This document shows positions 30,765 to 39,504 of a DNA stretch of 64,000 nt, piece after piece. This DNA is from Pseudomonas putida. Its GTDB lineage: Bacteria > Pseudomonadota > Gammaproteobacteria > Pseudomonadales > Pseudomonadaceae. Made by a program: the position numbers and the translations under genes. Location of the stretch: positions 124,001 to 188,000 of the forward strand of contig NZ_CP039371.1 of assembly GCF_005080685.1 (NCBI RefSeq). The letters run 5' to 3'. Numbering within the stretch: position 1 is the stretch's first letter; each line of letters begins with the position of its first letter. The notes under the pieces are model-generated. The model saw nothing but the letters and a program-made list of their open reading frames with translations, did no database searches and was not told the origin of the DNA.

Positions 30765-31673
30765 GTGTCCCGATTCCTTGTGCTTTTTGTCGCTTTCATC
30801 GCGTGCTCGGCGCAGGCCGACGTGCGCGTGCTGACCAGTATCAAGCCCCTGCAGCAGATTGCCGCAGCGGTGCAGGACGGCGTCGGCAGCCCCGATGTGC
30901 TGCTGCCGCCTGGCGCTTCGCCGCACCACTATGCCTTGCGCCCTTCCGACGTGCGACGGGTTGCCGATGCCGATTTGCTCTACTGGATCGGCCCCGACAT
31001 GGAGAGCTTCCTGCCGCGGGTGCTGGGTAGCCGCAGCAAGCCCACGGTGGCCGTGCAGACGCTCAAGGGCATGCACCTGCGCCACTTCGGCGAGGACAGC
31101 CAGTCCCACGAGGAAGAGGCGCATGACGATCATGACCACGACCACCGTCCGGGCAGCCTCGATGCCCACCTGTGGTTGTCGACGGTCAACGCGCGGGTGA
31201 TCGCATTGACGATGGCCGCCGACCTGGCGCGCACCGACCCGGCCAATGCCGCGCGCTACATGGCCAACGGCCGGGCCTTCGTCGAGCGCATGGACGCTCT
31301 GGATGCGCGCATCAAGGCACGCGTGGCAGGTGTCGCCGACAAACCCTACTTCGTGTTCCACGAGGCGTTCGACTACTTCGAAAATGCCTATGGCCTGAAG
31401 CACACCGGGGTGTTCAGCGTGGCCTCCGAGGTACAGCCCGGTGCCCAGCACGTGGCGGCGATGCGCGCGCGTTTGCAGGAAGTGGGCAAGACCTGCGTGT
31501 TCAGCGAGCCACCGATCCGCCCGCGTCTGGCCGAGACGTTGACTGCCGGGTTGCCTGTGCGTCTGGCGGAGTTGGATGCGTTGGGGGGTACCGATCCGGT
31601 GGATGGCAAGGGCTATGAGCGCCTGCTGGAGAAGCTGGGCAGTGACCTGGCGGGGTGCCTGGAGCAGCTCTGA
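30765..31673 (+). CDS. znuA: Zinc ABC transporter substrate-binding protein
   Basis: A 302-residue periplasmic zinc-binding protein of the cluster A-I family. A signal peptide is seen ([18 protein letters not shown]). Zinc ligands are expected in [10 protein letters not shown] and in FHEAFDYF, and a His/Asp-rich loop ([13 protein letters not shown]) is typical of ZnuA. I chose the GTG at 30765 because the upstream ATG at 30717 would put the candidate Zur box inside the coding region; no strong ribosome binding site is visible. Confidence 0.92.
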   Translation: MSRFLVLFVAFIACSAQADVRVLTSIKPLQQIAAAVQDGVGSPDVLLPPGASPHHYALRPSDVRRVADADLLYWIGPDMESFLPRVLGSRSKPTVAVQTLKGMHLRHFGEDSQSHEEEAHDDHDHDHRPGSLDAHLWLSTVNARVIALTMAADLARTDPANAARYMANGRAFVERMDALDARIKARVAGVADKPYFVFHEAFDYFENAYGLKHTGVFSVASEVQPGAQHVAAMRARLQEVGKTCVFSEPPIRPRLAETLTAGLPVRLAELDALGGTDPVDGKGYERLLEKLGSDLAGCLEQL

Positions 31674-31682
31674 GCCTGTAAT

Positions 31683-31714
31683 GGCCCTTTCGCGGGCAAG
31701 CCCGCGAAAGGGCC
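31683..31714. terminator. Perfect inverted repeat, bidirectional terminator candidate
   Basis: A 15-bp perfect stem (GGCCCTTTCGCGGGC / GCCCGCGAAAGGGCC) with a two-base centre lies between the stops of znuA and thrB, which converge. It is also related to the REP core. It lacks T-runs. Confidence 0.6.
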
Positions 31715-31722
31715 GACGCGGC

Positions 31723-32673
31723 CTAGAGTGCGAACGGCAGGTGCAACGCCACCTGCTGACGCTGCGCCAGGCGCACCTCGAACTCGCGCGGGTCATGGAT
31801 CATCACATCCATGCCGGCGAACGCCTGGGCTGCGATCAGGCGCGACAGCCAGAAACGCACGCACGCCACACGTAGCATTTCCGGCCACAACTCGGCCTCG
31901 GCCGCGGTGAACGGCCGCAGCGCCGCATAGGCCGCCAGCAGGGCCTGGGCGCGCGGTACGTCGATGGCGCCGTGTGCGTCCAGGCACCAGTCGTTCACGG
32001 TGATGGCGATGTCATACAGCATCGGCCCCGAGCAGGCGTTGTAGAAGTCGATCACGCCGGTCAGGTGGGTGCCTTCGAACATCACGTTGTCACGGAACAG
32101 GTCGGCATGCAGGTTGGCCCGTGGCAAGGCCAGGATCTGCGCCTTGTGCGCCTCGATCTCGGCCAGCGCCGGCTGCAGCAGCGCCGCCTGCTGCGCGTCC
32201 AGGTGCGGCAGCAGTTCGGCGCCGCTGGCCAGCATCCAGTCCAGGCCCCGGTCGGTCCGGCGTTCGATGATGCGCTCGCGGGTCGCCAGGTGAATGTGCG
32301 CCAACAGCTCGCCCACCTGGGCGCAATGTTGGTTGTTCGGAACCTTGATGTGCTTGCCCGACAGCCGTGGCTGCAACAGCGCCGGCTTGCCGCACAGCTC
32401 GCGCAGGGCGTTGCCGTCGCGGTCACGCAGGGCGTAGGGCACAGGCATGTCGGCGTCGTGCAGCACGTCGAGCAGGTCGATGAAGAACGGCATGTCCTCC
32501 ACCGGGCCTCGTTCGACCAGCGTCAGGACGAACTCCCCCTGTTCGAGGCTGACGAAGAAATTGCTGTTTTCGGTGCCGGCGGCAATGCCCTGGAAATCGA
32601 GCAGACGGCCCAGCTCGTACGGCGCCAGAAAGGTTTCCAGCTCAGGCCGGGTCACGGGGGTGAAGACTGACAT
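31723..32673 (-). CDS. thrB: Homoserine kinase (APH-fold ThrB)
   Basis: A 316-residue homoserine kinase that phosphorylates L-homoserine in threonine synthesis. It is the aminoglycoside phosphotransferase-like type used by Pseudomonas, not the GHMP type. The catalytic loop NLHADLFRDNV (about 190) and the metal-binding GVIDFYNA (about 208) are clear. It is followed upstream on the same strand by the DUF2782 gene with a 70-bp gap. Confidence 0.93.
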   Translation of the reverse strand: MSVFTPVTRPELETFLAPYELGRLLDFQGIAAGTENSNFFVSLEQGEFVLTLVERGPVEDMPFFIDLLDVLHDADMPVPYALRDRDGNALRELCGKPALLQPRLSGKHIKVPNNQHCAQVGELLAHIHLATRERIIERRTDRGLDWMLASGAELLPHLDAQQAALLQPALAEIEAHKAQILALPRANLHADLFRDNVMFEGTHLTGVIDFYNACSGPMLYDIAITVNDWCLDAHGAIDVPRAQALLAAYAALRPFTAAEAELWPEMLRVACVRFWLSRLIAAQAFAGMDVMIHDPREFEVRLAQRQQVALHLPFAL

Positions 32674-32742
32674 GATGAAGAGTTGCCCATGCGGGCACTT
32701 CCGCCGGGAAGTGCCAGGTTGATGTAAGTGATGCGCGTCAGA

Positions 32743-33030
32743 TTACCACTCGAAGATCTTCCAGGACGGAATCAGCATGTCCGGTTGGTCGGATCGAACG
32801 AAATTGCCATCGGAGCCATCGGCGCGTACCAGGAAATAAGGCTTGCCATGTTTCGGCGTGACCTTGATCGCATACAGGAAGCCGTTCTGGCGGTACTCCT
32901 GGATGGTTCGGTCGCCTTCGGTGCGGATGGTTACCTCGGGATCGGCCGAGGGCGCGTCATCCGCAGCCATTGCGACGACAGGCATGGTTGCCAACAGGCC
33001 GAGCAGTAACAGGCGATTGAGTCTACGCAT
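32743..33030 (-). CDS. DUF2782 small exported protein
   Basis: A 95-residue protein with a cleavable signal peptide (MRRLNRLLLLGLLATMPVVAMAA) and a DUF2782 domain recognisable by RTIQEYRQNG, YAIKVTPKHGKPYFLV and a C-terminal IPSWKIFEW. It is conserved beside polA and thrB in Pseudomonas. Function unknown; it is expected in the periplasm. It is divergent from polA across about 75 bp. Confidence 0.85.
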   Translation of the reverse strand: MRRLNRLLLLGLLATMPVVAMAADDAPSADPEVTIRTEGDRTIQEYRQNGFLYAIKVTPKHGKPYFLVRADGSDGNFVRSDQPDMLIPSWKIFEW

Positions 33031-33104
33031 GATAACCTTGTCCCTTTGTCGTCATTGATCCGGCTATTCTAGCTCCGGACCCGCCGAAAAGGTTGATTCT
33101 GCTC

Positions 33105-35852
33105 ATGAGCCAAGCGCCCCTCGTCCTGGTGGACGGTTCCTCCTACCTCTACCGCGCCTTCCACGCCCTGCCGCCGCTGACCACCTCCAAGGGCATGCCG
33201 ACCGGCGCGGTCAAAGGGGTGCTGAACATGCTCAAGAGCCTGCGCAAGCAATACCCCGACAGCCTGTTCGCCGTGGTCTTCGACGCCAAGGGCGGCACCT
33301 TCCGCGACGCCATGTTCGCCGAGTACAAGGCCAACCGCCCGAGCATGCCGGACGACCTGCGGGTACAGGTCGAGCCGCTGCACGCCAGCGTCAAGGCCCT
33401 TGGCTACCCATTGCTGTGCGTCGAGGGCGTCGAGGCGGACGACGTGATCGGCACCCTGGCCCGCAGCAGCGCGGCTTTGGGCCGTCCGGTGATCATCTCG
33501 ACCGGTGACAAGGACATGGCGCAGCTGGTGGACGGCCACGTCACCTTGGTCAATACCATGACCGGCAGCGTGCTGGACGTTGCCGGCGTGCACGAGAAGT
33601 TCGGCGTCGGCCCCGAGCACATCATCGACTTCCTCGCCCTGATGGGCGACAAGGTCGACAACATCCCAGGGGTGCCTGGCGTTGGCGAAAAGACCGCGGT
33701 CGGCCTGCTGACCGGCATCGGCGGTGGCCTGAGCGACCTGTACGCCAACCTCGACAAGGTCCCGACCCTGGCCATCCGGGGTGCCAAGACCCTGCCGGCC
33801 AAGCTCGAGGAGCACCGCGACGCGGCGTTCCTGTCGTACGAGCTGGCCACCATCAAGCTCGATGTGCCACTCGATATCGAAGTCGAGGCGCTGGTCTGCG
33901 GCGAGCCTGATCGCGAGGCGCTGCTGGCGCTGTATACCGAGATGGAGTTCAAGAGCTGGATCGCCGAGGTGCAGCGTGACGCGGCCCAGGCCGGCGAAGC
34001 CATCGAGGCGGTCGAGCCACCGGCGGCCCAGGTCGAACCGAAGTATCACACTATCTACGAGCAGGCCGACTTCGACGTCTGGCTGGAGAAACTGCGCCAG
34101 GCGCCACTGTTCGCCTTCGACACCGAGACCACCAGCCTGGATGCCCAGCAGGCGCAGTTGGTCGGCCTGTCGTTCGCGGTCGACCCGTTCGAGGCGGCCT
34201 ACGTGCCGCTGGCCCACGACTATGAAGGCGCTCCGGCCCAGCTCAGCCGCGAGGCGGTGCTGCTGGCGCTCAAGCCGCTGCTGGAAGACCCGAACAAGGC
34301 CAAGGTCGGGCAGAACGCCAAGTACGACATCAATATCCTCGCCAATGGCTCGCCGGCCATCGAGATGCGCGGCGTGGCCTACGACACCATGCTCGAGTCG
34401 TACGTGTACAACTCCACCGCTACCCGCCACGACATGGACAGCCTGGCGCAGAAGTACCTCGATCACACCACCATCACCTTCGAGCAGATCGCCGGCAAGG
34501 GCGCCAAACAGCTGACCTTCAACCAGATCCCCCTGGACAAGGCCGGCCCCTACGCCGCCGAAGATGCCGACATCACCCTGCGTCTGCACCACGCCTTGCA
34601 GGCGCGCCTGGCGCAGACGCCGAGCGTGCAGCCGGTGTTGATGGACATCGAGATGCCACTGGTGCCTGTGCTGGCCCGGATCGAGCGCCAAGGTGCGTTG
34701 GTCGATGCCGAGTTGCTGAAGGTGCAAAGCGGCGAGCTGGGCGTGAAAATGGCCGAACTGGAACGCCGGGCTTTCGAACTGGCTGGCGAGGAGTTCAACC
34801 TCGGATCGCCCAAGCAGCTCGGCTCGATCCTCTACGACAAGCTGGGCATGCCGGTGCTGAGCAAGACCGCCAAGGGCCAGCCCTCCACCGCCGAGGCGGT
34901 GCTCGACGACCTTGCCGTGCAGGGCTATCCGCTGCCCGAGGTGCTGATGCAGTACCGCAGCCTGAGCAAGCTCAAGAGCACCTACACCGACAAGCTGCCG
35001 GGGCAGATCAACCCGCGCACCGGGCGTATCCACACGTCCTACCAGCAGGCGGTGGCGGCCACCGGGCGGCTGTCGTCGAGCGACCCGAACCTGCAGAACA
35101 TCCCGATCCGCACCGCCGAAGGCCGGCGCATTCGCCAGGCCTTCGTCGCCAGCCCCGGCTACAAGCTGCTGGCGGCGGACTATTCGCAGATCGAACTGCG
35201 CATCATGGCCCACCTGGCCAAGGATGAAGGCTTGCTGCATGCCTTCCGCAACGACCTGGACGTGCACCGGGCCACGGCTGCCGAAGTGTTCGGCGTGGAC
35301 CTGGATGCGGTCACCACCGATCAGCGCCGCAGCGCCAAGGCCATCAACTTCGGCTTGATCTATGGCATGAGTGCGTTCGGCCTGGCCAAGCAGATCGGCG
35401 TCGACCGCAAGCAGTCGCAGGACTACATCGACCGCTACTTCGCTCGCTACCCAGGCGTGCTGGCGTACATGGAGCGCACCCGCGCCCAGGCCGCCGAGCA
35501 AGGCTTCGTCGAGACCCTGTTCGGTCGCCGCCTGTACCTGCCGGACATCAACGCCAAGAACCCGGCCCTGCGCAAGGGCGCCGAGCGCACGGCGATCAAC
35601 GCGCCCATGCAGGGTACCGCTGCCGACATCATCAAGCGGGCGATGGTCAATGTCGACAACTGGCTGAGCAGCACTGGGCTGAATGCGCGGGTGATTCTGC
35701 AGGTGCACGACGAACTGGTGCTGGAGGTGCGCGAGGAACTGCTCGAGCAGGTGAAAGATGAAATTCGCCAGCATATGAGCAGCGCTGCGCAGCTGGATGT
35801 GCCGTTGCTGGTCGAGGTGGGTGTTGGCTCGAATTGGGACGAAGCTCACTGA
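33105..35852 (+). CDS. polA: DNA polymerase I
   Basis: A 915-residue family A polymerase for repair and Okazaki fragment processing. Domains in order: 5'-3' exonuclease (about 1-290, with [18 protein letters not shown] and [18 protein letters not shown]), 3'-5' exonuclease (about 325-500, with the DxE pair Asp339/Glu341 so proofreading should be active), and polymerase with motif A ([11 protein letters not shown]), the O-helix ([14 protein letters not shown]) and motif C ([10 protein letters not shown]). The start at [11 protein letters not shown] gives the normal length. Confidence 0.97.
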   Translation: MSQAPLVLVDGSSYLYRAFHALPPLTTSKGMPTGAVKGVLNMLKSLRKQYPDSLFAVVFDAKGGTFRDAMFAEYKANRPSMPDDLRVQVEPLHASVKALGYPLLCVEGVEADDVIGTLARSSAALGRPVIISTGDKDMAQLVDGHVTLVNTMTGSVLDVAGVHEKFGVGPEHIIDFLALMGDKVDNIPGVPGVGEKTAVGLLTGIGGGLSDLYANLDKVPTLAIRGAKTLPAKLEEHRDAAFLSYELATIKLDVPLDIEVEALVCGEPDREALLALYTEMEFKSWIAEVQRDAAQAGEAIEAVEPPAAQVEPKYHTIYEQADFDVWLEKLRQAPLFAFDTETTSLDAQQAQLVGLSFAVDPFEAAYVPLAHDYEGAPAQLSREAVLLALKPLLEDPNKAKVGQNAKYDINILANGSPAIEMRGVAYDTMLESYVYNSTATRHDMDSLAQKYLDHTTITFEQIAGKGAKQLTFNQIPLDKAGPYAAEDADITLRLHHALQARLAQTPSVQPVLMDIEMPLVPVLARIERQGALVDAELLKVQSGELGVKMAELERRAFELAGEEFNLGSPKQLGSILYDKLGMPVLSKTAKGQPSTAEAVLDDLAVQGYPLPEVLMQYRSLSKLKSTYTDKLPGQINPRTGRIHTSYQQAVAATGRLSSSDPNLQNIPIRTAEGRRIRQAFVASPGYKLLAADYSQIELRIMAHLAKDEGLLHAFRNDLDVHRATAAEVFGVDLDAVTTDQRRSAKAINFGLIYGMSAFGLAKQIGVDRKQSQDYIDRYFARYPGVLAYMERTRAQAAEQGFVETLFGRRLYLPDINAKNPALRKGAERTAINAPMQGTAADIIKRAMVNVDNWLSSTGLNARVILQVHDELVLEVREELLEQVKDEIRQHMSSAAQLDVPLLVEVGVGSNWDEAH

Positions 35853-35954
35853 TTGAGCGGGCAAAGCTGTGTAGGATCCGTGGCGAGTGCTGCGGATCTT
35901 GGCAGACGGTTCTTAAGTTTCATGAAACTATCGCAAATAGTTTCGAGGGGGCTG

Positions 35955-35982
35955 GAACTAAACCAGTGAAACGCTACTCAGA
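35955..35982 (+). promoter_or_regulatory. AlgU (sigma-22/RpoE)-type promoter
   Basis: GAACTA-N17-TCAGA closely matches the AlgU consensus GAACTT-N16/17-TCTGA. It places the transcript start near 35988, about 130 bases before a strong terminator, the expected length of the ErsA RNA. Confidence 0.65.
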
Positions 35983-35987
35983 GTAAC

Positions 35988-36117
35988 TGAATGGCTGGTG
36001 AAGCCTTTCGATGCTCCTATGTTGTGTTAAGTGTTGGCAGATATCTGGACTTGCCCTAGCGGTCCGGACTTGAACCCCGAACTTCCCCCTCCCCATACGA
36101 AGTCCGGGGTTTTTTTT
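35988..36117 (+). ncRNA. ersA: ErsA / Spot 42-like small regulatory RNA
   Basis: The polA-engB gap holds a probable sRNA of about 130 nt. Evidence: an AlgU-type promoter just upstream; a terminator with stem AACCCCGAACTT / AAGTCCGGGGTT and eight T (36073-36117); a C/U-rich loop (CCCCCTCCCC) able to pair with purine-rich ribosome binding sites; and the location downstream of polA, where E. coli has spf (Spot 42) and P. aeruginosa has ErsA. ErsA is known to be AlgU-dependent and to repress algC and oprD in P. aeruginosa. Targets here are unknown. The 5' end is estimated. Confidence 0.75.
36073..36117 (+). terminator. Rho-independent terminator of the ErsA-like RNA
   Basis: A 12-bp stem with one mismatch, loop of 15 bases and a run of eight T. 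Confidence 0.85.
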
Positions 36118-36151
36118 GCCTGCGATTTGCCTGGGGGGTGCGGGCTGGGCT

Positions 36152-36180
36152 TTGGGCTTGGGCTTGGGCTTGGGCTTGGG
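36152..36180. repeat. TTGGGC hexanucleotide tandem repeat
   Basis: Four full copies of TTGGGC plus a partial fifth, in the non-coding region just after the sRNA terminator. It is a possible slippage-prone microsatellite. Confidence 0.9.
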
Positions 36181-36197
36181 TGGTTGATCCGAGTGTT

Positions 36198-36853
36198 GTA
36201 GCGGCGCTACCGGCCCCTTCCGCCTTCACGGCGGGTCCCTTTTTTCTTGGAAAAAGGGACGCAAAACCGCTTGCTCCCACATACGGCCCCTACGCTGCGC
36301 TTCGGGGTTCCCTCGCTTCGGCGGCTTGCGGGCCCGCGCGGCCTACGACTTGCTCCGCAAGTCTACATCTCGCGCCTCCGGCTACGCCGGAGGGTGCTGC
36401 GCACCTGGCCCTCCAGCCGCCTACGCTCGGCCTCCTGAGGTCGCGGGTAGATCAAGATCAACAGCAAGATCAAGAGCAGATCAAAAGCCAGAGCAACGGC
36501 AGGCGAATCGCTGCGCTCTCGCTTACCTTTACCTATCGCTTTGTGTTGTAGCGGATAGCACGGTGTCTCTTTCGAAGATAACGCCAGTGCAGGCGCCGCC
36601 GCTAACTTCGCGACGTCAGGAGGCCGAGCGTAGGCGCCTGTAGGGCCAGGTGCGCAGCACCCTTCGGCGCAGCCGAAGGCGCGAGATGTAGACTTGCGGA
36701 GCAAGTCGTAGGCCGCGCGGGCCCGGAAGGCGCCGTAGCGAGGGGACCCGTAGCGCAGCGGAGGGCCGGATGCAGGAGCGAGCGGTTTTGCCTACTTTTT
36801 CCAAGAAAAAAGTAGGCCGCCGTAAAGGCGGAAGGGGCCAGTAGCGCCGCTAC
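36198..36853. repeat. Long imperfect inverted repeat (two arms of about 245 bp)
   Basis: Left arm 36198-36445 and right arm 36609-36853 are near reverse complements, both bounded by GTAGCGGCGCTAC, around a 163-bp spacer. Each arm has its own short hairpins; where the arms differ, both sides of a hairpin often change together. The spacer has four GATCAA copies in a purine-rich stretch (36449-36491) and no credible gene. Open frames across the arms lack ribosome binding sites and read as low-complexity Arg/Ser/Pro sequence. Similar sequence is, as far as I recall, dispersed in P. putida-group genomes. Its nature (mobile, structured RNA or cruciform) is undetermined. Confidence 0.9.
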
Positions 36854-36925
36854 ACAAAATGGACCGTTCCCAATCTCAATGCCAACAAGCCAAGCCAAAC
36901 CCCCGACAATCCGTGAAGAACCTTA

Positions 36926-37558
36926 TTATTCCGCCGGCTTGTCTTCCAGCTCCATCCAATCCGCCAGCACCCGGTAGGCCTCCTCCAGGCCCAGGCGCTT
37001 GGGCGCCGAGAACAACTGGATGGTCACCCCCTCGCCCCAGCCCTTGCGGATTTCCGACTGCACCTTGAGCAAGGTGTTCTTGCCCGCACCATGGGTCAGC
37101 TTGTCAGCCTTGGTCAGCAGGATGTGCATGGGCATGCCACTGGCCTTGGCCCAGTCAAGCATCATCTTGTCGAAATCGGTCATCGGATGGCGCACGTCCA
37201 TCATCAGGATGACCCCGCGCAGGCACTCGCGGCTGCCGAGGTAGGCTTCCAGGTGGCGCTGCCAGTGCTGCTTGAGCGGGATAGGGACTTTTGCATAACC
37301 GTAGCCCGGCAGGTCGACCAATCGCCGTTCATCGTCCAGACTGAAGAAATTCAACAGCTGGGTGCGCCCCGGGGTTTTCGAGGTACGCGCCAGGCTGGCA
37401 TGAGTCAGGGTGTTGAGGGCGCTGGATTTGCCGGCGTTGGAGCGGCCGGCGAAAGCCACCTCGTAACCCTGGTCTTCCGGGCATTGTTCGACCTTGGCTG
37501 CGCTGAGGGCGAATTTGGCTTTCTGGCAGAGGCCGAGGATGGGGTTCTTGACTTGCAT
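36926..37558 (-). CDS. engB: Ribosome biogenesis GTPase EngB (YihA/YsxC)
   Basis: A 210-residue essential GTPase for large ribosomal subunit assembly. G1 is [10 protein letters not shown] (about 33-42), G2 around [12 protein letters not shown]3 [11 protein letters not shown]4 TKADKL and G5 FSAPKR. The frame is open for 65 further codons upstream, but [16 protein letters not shown] is the family start. It reads toward polA and converges on the inverted-repeat region. Confidence 0.95.
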   Translation of the reverse strand: MQVKNPILGLCQKAKFALSAAKVEQCPEDQGYEVAFAGRSNAGKSSALNTLTHASLARTSKTPGRTQLLNFFSLDDERRLVDLPGYGYAKVPIPLKQHWQRHLEAYLGSRECLRGVILMMDVRHPMTDFDKMMLDWAKASGMPMHILLTKADKLTHGAGKNTLLKVQSEIRKGWGEGVTIQLFSAPKRLGLEEAYRVLADWMELEDKPAE

Positions 37559-37745
37559 GGGATATCCGATGTGGGTGTTGCCAACGCCAAGGCCGGCAAG
37601 CGGTGTCGTTTCCGTTTGGATGGCGGAAGTATATAATGCCCCAGTTTTTGTGTGCTCATTCTTCCAGCGAAGAGGAATGCGCATGGGGTGTCGAACAATA
37701 GCTCGCGCATCAGAACGCAGCGCGGCCCCCAACCCTGTCAGGTCG

Positions 37746-38054
37746 ATGCGCATGGCGCAATGGCTGCTTGCTGTCGGTATGTTCCTGCCGTTTTACGGCG
37801 CACAGGCTACACAGGATCCCGAGGCGTTGTACAACCGCACGTGTGCGGCCTGTCACGCCGGGCAGTTGCCACAGGCACCCAAGCGGGGTGACCGGGCAGC
37901 TTGGGAGCCAAGGCTGGCGCAAGGTGTGGACGCACTGGTGGCGCACGTTACCCAGGGTTTCAAGGCTATGCCGCCGCGTGGATTGTGCATGGACTGCAGT
38001 GCCGAGGACTACCGTTTGGTCATCCTTTGGATGAGCGGCAGTCCCGATACATAA
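37746..38054 (+). CDS. Cytochrome c5-like monoheme cytochrome
   Basis: A 102-residue exported c-type cytochrome. The signal peptide ([21 protein letters not shown]) is followed by heme site CAACH, the axial Met in AMPPRG and a GLCMDCS Cys pair, which is the hallmark disulphide of the cytochrome c5 family. An in-frame ATG at 37677 would add 23 residues of basic leader; I prefer 37746 because the signal peptide then begins at the N-terminus. It lies directly before cytochrome c4, suggesting shared electron transfer to a terminal oxidase. Confidence 0.82.
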   Translation: MRMAQWLLAVGMFLPFYGAQATQDPEALYNRTCAACHAGQLPQAPKRGDRAAWEPRLAQGVDALVAHVTQGFKAMPPRGLCMDCSAEDYRLVILWMSGSPDT

Positions 38055-38085
38055 CATTTCACCCTTAGCCGTGTTGGATTAGCTG

Positions 38086-38703
38086 ATGAACAAACTAGTC
38101 GTGAGTCTGCTGTTGACCATGGGTGTCGCAGGTGCAGCCACTGCTGCCGAGCCCATCAAAGGCGATGCTGCCGCCGGCCAGGCCAAGACGGCCGTCTGTG
38201 GCGCCTGCCACAACCCCGACGGCAACAGCCTGGCGCCGAACTTCCCGAAACTGGCCGGCCAGGGCCAGCGCTACCTCGAGAAACAACTGCACGACATCAA
38301 GTCCGGCAAGCGTACCGTGCTGGAGATGACCGGCATGCTGACCAATTTCAGTGAACAGGATCTGGCCGATATCGCTGCCTACTTCTCCAGCCAGAAGGGT
38401 AGCGTGGGGGCCGCCGATCCGAAGCTCGTCGAACGTGGCCGCGCCCTGTTCAACGGTGGCGATCTGGAAAAAGGCATGCCGGCCTGTACCGGTTGCCACT
38501 CACCCAACGGCGCTGGCATCGCGCTGGCCGGTTTCCCGCATCTGGGCGGCCAGCATGCACAATACGTGTCCAAGCAGCTCACCGATTTCCGCGAGGGCAA
38601 CCGTTCCAACGATGGCGACGCGATGACCATGCGCACCATCGCCGGCAAGCTCAGCAACAAGGATATCGAGGCCTTGGCCAGCTATATCCAGGGTCTGCAT
38701 TAA
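38086..38703 (+). CDS. cc4: Diheme cytochrome c4
   Basis: A 205-residue periplasmic diheme cytochrome that donates electrons to terminal oxidases. After a signal peptide (ending near ATAAE) come two homologous halves, each with one heme site: CGACH near residue 40 and CTGCH near 137. Axial Met residues are expected in EMTGML and DAMTMR. It lies 31 bp after the c5-like gene and is followed by a strong terminator. Confidence 0.95.
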   Translation: MNKLVVSLLLTMGVAGAATAAEPIKGDAAAGQAKTAVCGACHNPDGNSLAPNFPKLAGQGQRYLEKQLHDIKSGKRTVLEMTGMLTNFSEQDLADIAAYFSSQKGSVGAADPKLVERGRALFNGGDLEKGMPACTGCHSPNGAGIALAGFPHLGGQHAQYVSKQLTDFREGNRSNDGDAMTMRTIAGKLSNKDIEALASYIQGLH

Positions 38704-38733
38704 CGTTCGGTTAATGTTGTGGGACTAAGGATG

Positions 38734-38761
38734 AAAGGGCGGCGCGGACCGCCCTTTTTTT
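38734..38761 (+). terminator. Rho-independent terminator after cc4
   Basis: Stem AAAGGGCGG / CCGCCCTTT with a six-base loop and a run of T. It separates the cytochrome genes from dsbA. Confidence 0.9.
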
Positions 38762-38782
38762 CGTCCGCAGCCGTTACACTAC

Positions 38783-38810
38783 GAACTCGGGCCCTTCCCG
38801 ACCAGTCTCA
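38783..38810 (+). promoter_or_regulatory. Candidate AlgU-type promoter of dsbA
   Basis: GAACTC-N17-TCTCA resembles the AlgU consensus GAACTT-N16/17-TCTGA and ends 46 bp before the dsbA ATG. AlgU control of dsbA has been reported in P. aeruginosa, which supports it. Confidence 0.5.
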
Positions 38811-38855
38811 GACCAGGTCGCGTCGAGGCGACCAATGAATGCTCAGGAGTAAAGC

Positions 38856-39491
38856 ATGCGTAAACTGATTCTCAGCGCCGCGCTGGTCGCAGCCAGCGTC
38901 TTCGGTATGACTGCCGTACAGGCCGCCGAGCCTGCCACTGCCGGCAAGGAATACATCGAGCTGAGCAACCCTGTTCCGGTATCCCAGCCAGGCAAGATCG
39001 AAGTGGTCGAGCTGTTCTGGTACGGCTGCCCCCATTGCTATCACTTCGAGCCGACCATCAATCCCTGGGTCGAAAAACTGCCCAAGGACGTCAACTTCAA
39101 GCGTGTACCTGCCATGTTCGGCGGCCCATGGGATGCCCACGGCCAGATGTTCCTGACCCTCGAAGCCATGGGCGTCGAGCACAAGGTCCACGCTGCGGTG
39201 TTCGATGCCATCCAGAACCAGCACAAGCGCTTGACCGATCCTGCGGAGATGGCCGACTTCCTCGCCACCCAGGGCGTCGACAAGGACAAGTTCCTGGCCA
39301 CTTACAACTCCTTCGCCATCAAGGGCCAGGTCAACCAGGCCAAGGAACTGGCCAAGAAGTACGAAGTCACCGGCGTACCGAGCATGGTGGTCAACGGCAA
39401 GTACCGCTTCGACCTCGGCACCGCCGGTGGGCCGGAAGGCGTGCTGAACGTCGCCGACCAGCTGATCGACAAGGAGCGCGCCGCTAAGTAA
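38856..39491 (+). CDS. dsbA: Thiol:disulfide interchange protein DsbA
   Basis: A 211-residue periplasmic oxidoreductase that introduces disulphide bonds. A signal peptide (ending near VQAAE) precedes a thioredoxin fold with active site CPHC (Cys58/Cys61) and the cis-Pro loop TGVPSMVV. A CAGGAG site precedes the ATG. It is likely transcribed from the AlgU-like promoter just upstream, with a terminator isolating it from cc4. Confidence 0.96.
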   Translation: MRKLILSAALVAASVFGMTAVQAAEPATAGKEYIELSNPVPVSQPGKIEVVELFWYGCPHCYHFEPTINPWVEKLPKDVNFKRVPAMFGGPWDAHGQMFLTLEAMGVEHKVHAAVFDAIQNQHKRLTDPAEMADFLATQGVDKDKFLATYNSFAIKGQVNQAKELAKKYEVTGVPSMVVNGKYRFDLGTAGGPEGVLNVADQLIDKERAAK

Positions 39492-39504
39492 GCGGCGCAG
39501 CCCC

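Noticed and set aside
33069..35864. 931-codon open frame antisense to polA
   Set aside because: It is a mirror of high-GC codon use in polA. PolA has every family motif; the antisense frame has none.
36138..36898. Several open frames of 60-137 codons in the polA-engB gap
   Set aside because: They lie in the long inverted repeat, lack ribosome binding sites and mirror each other between arms, so they follow from the repeat.
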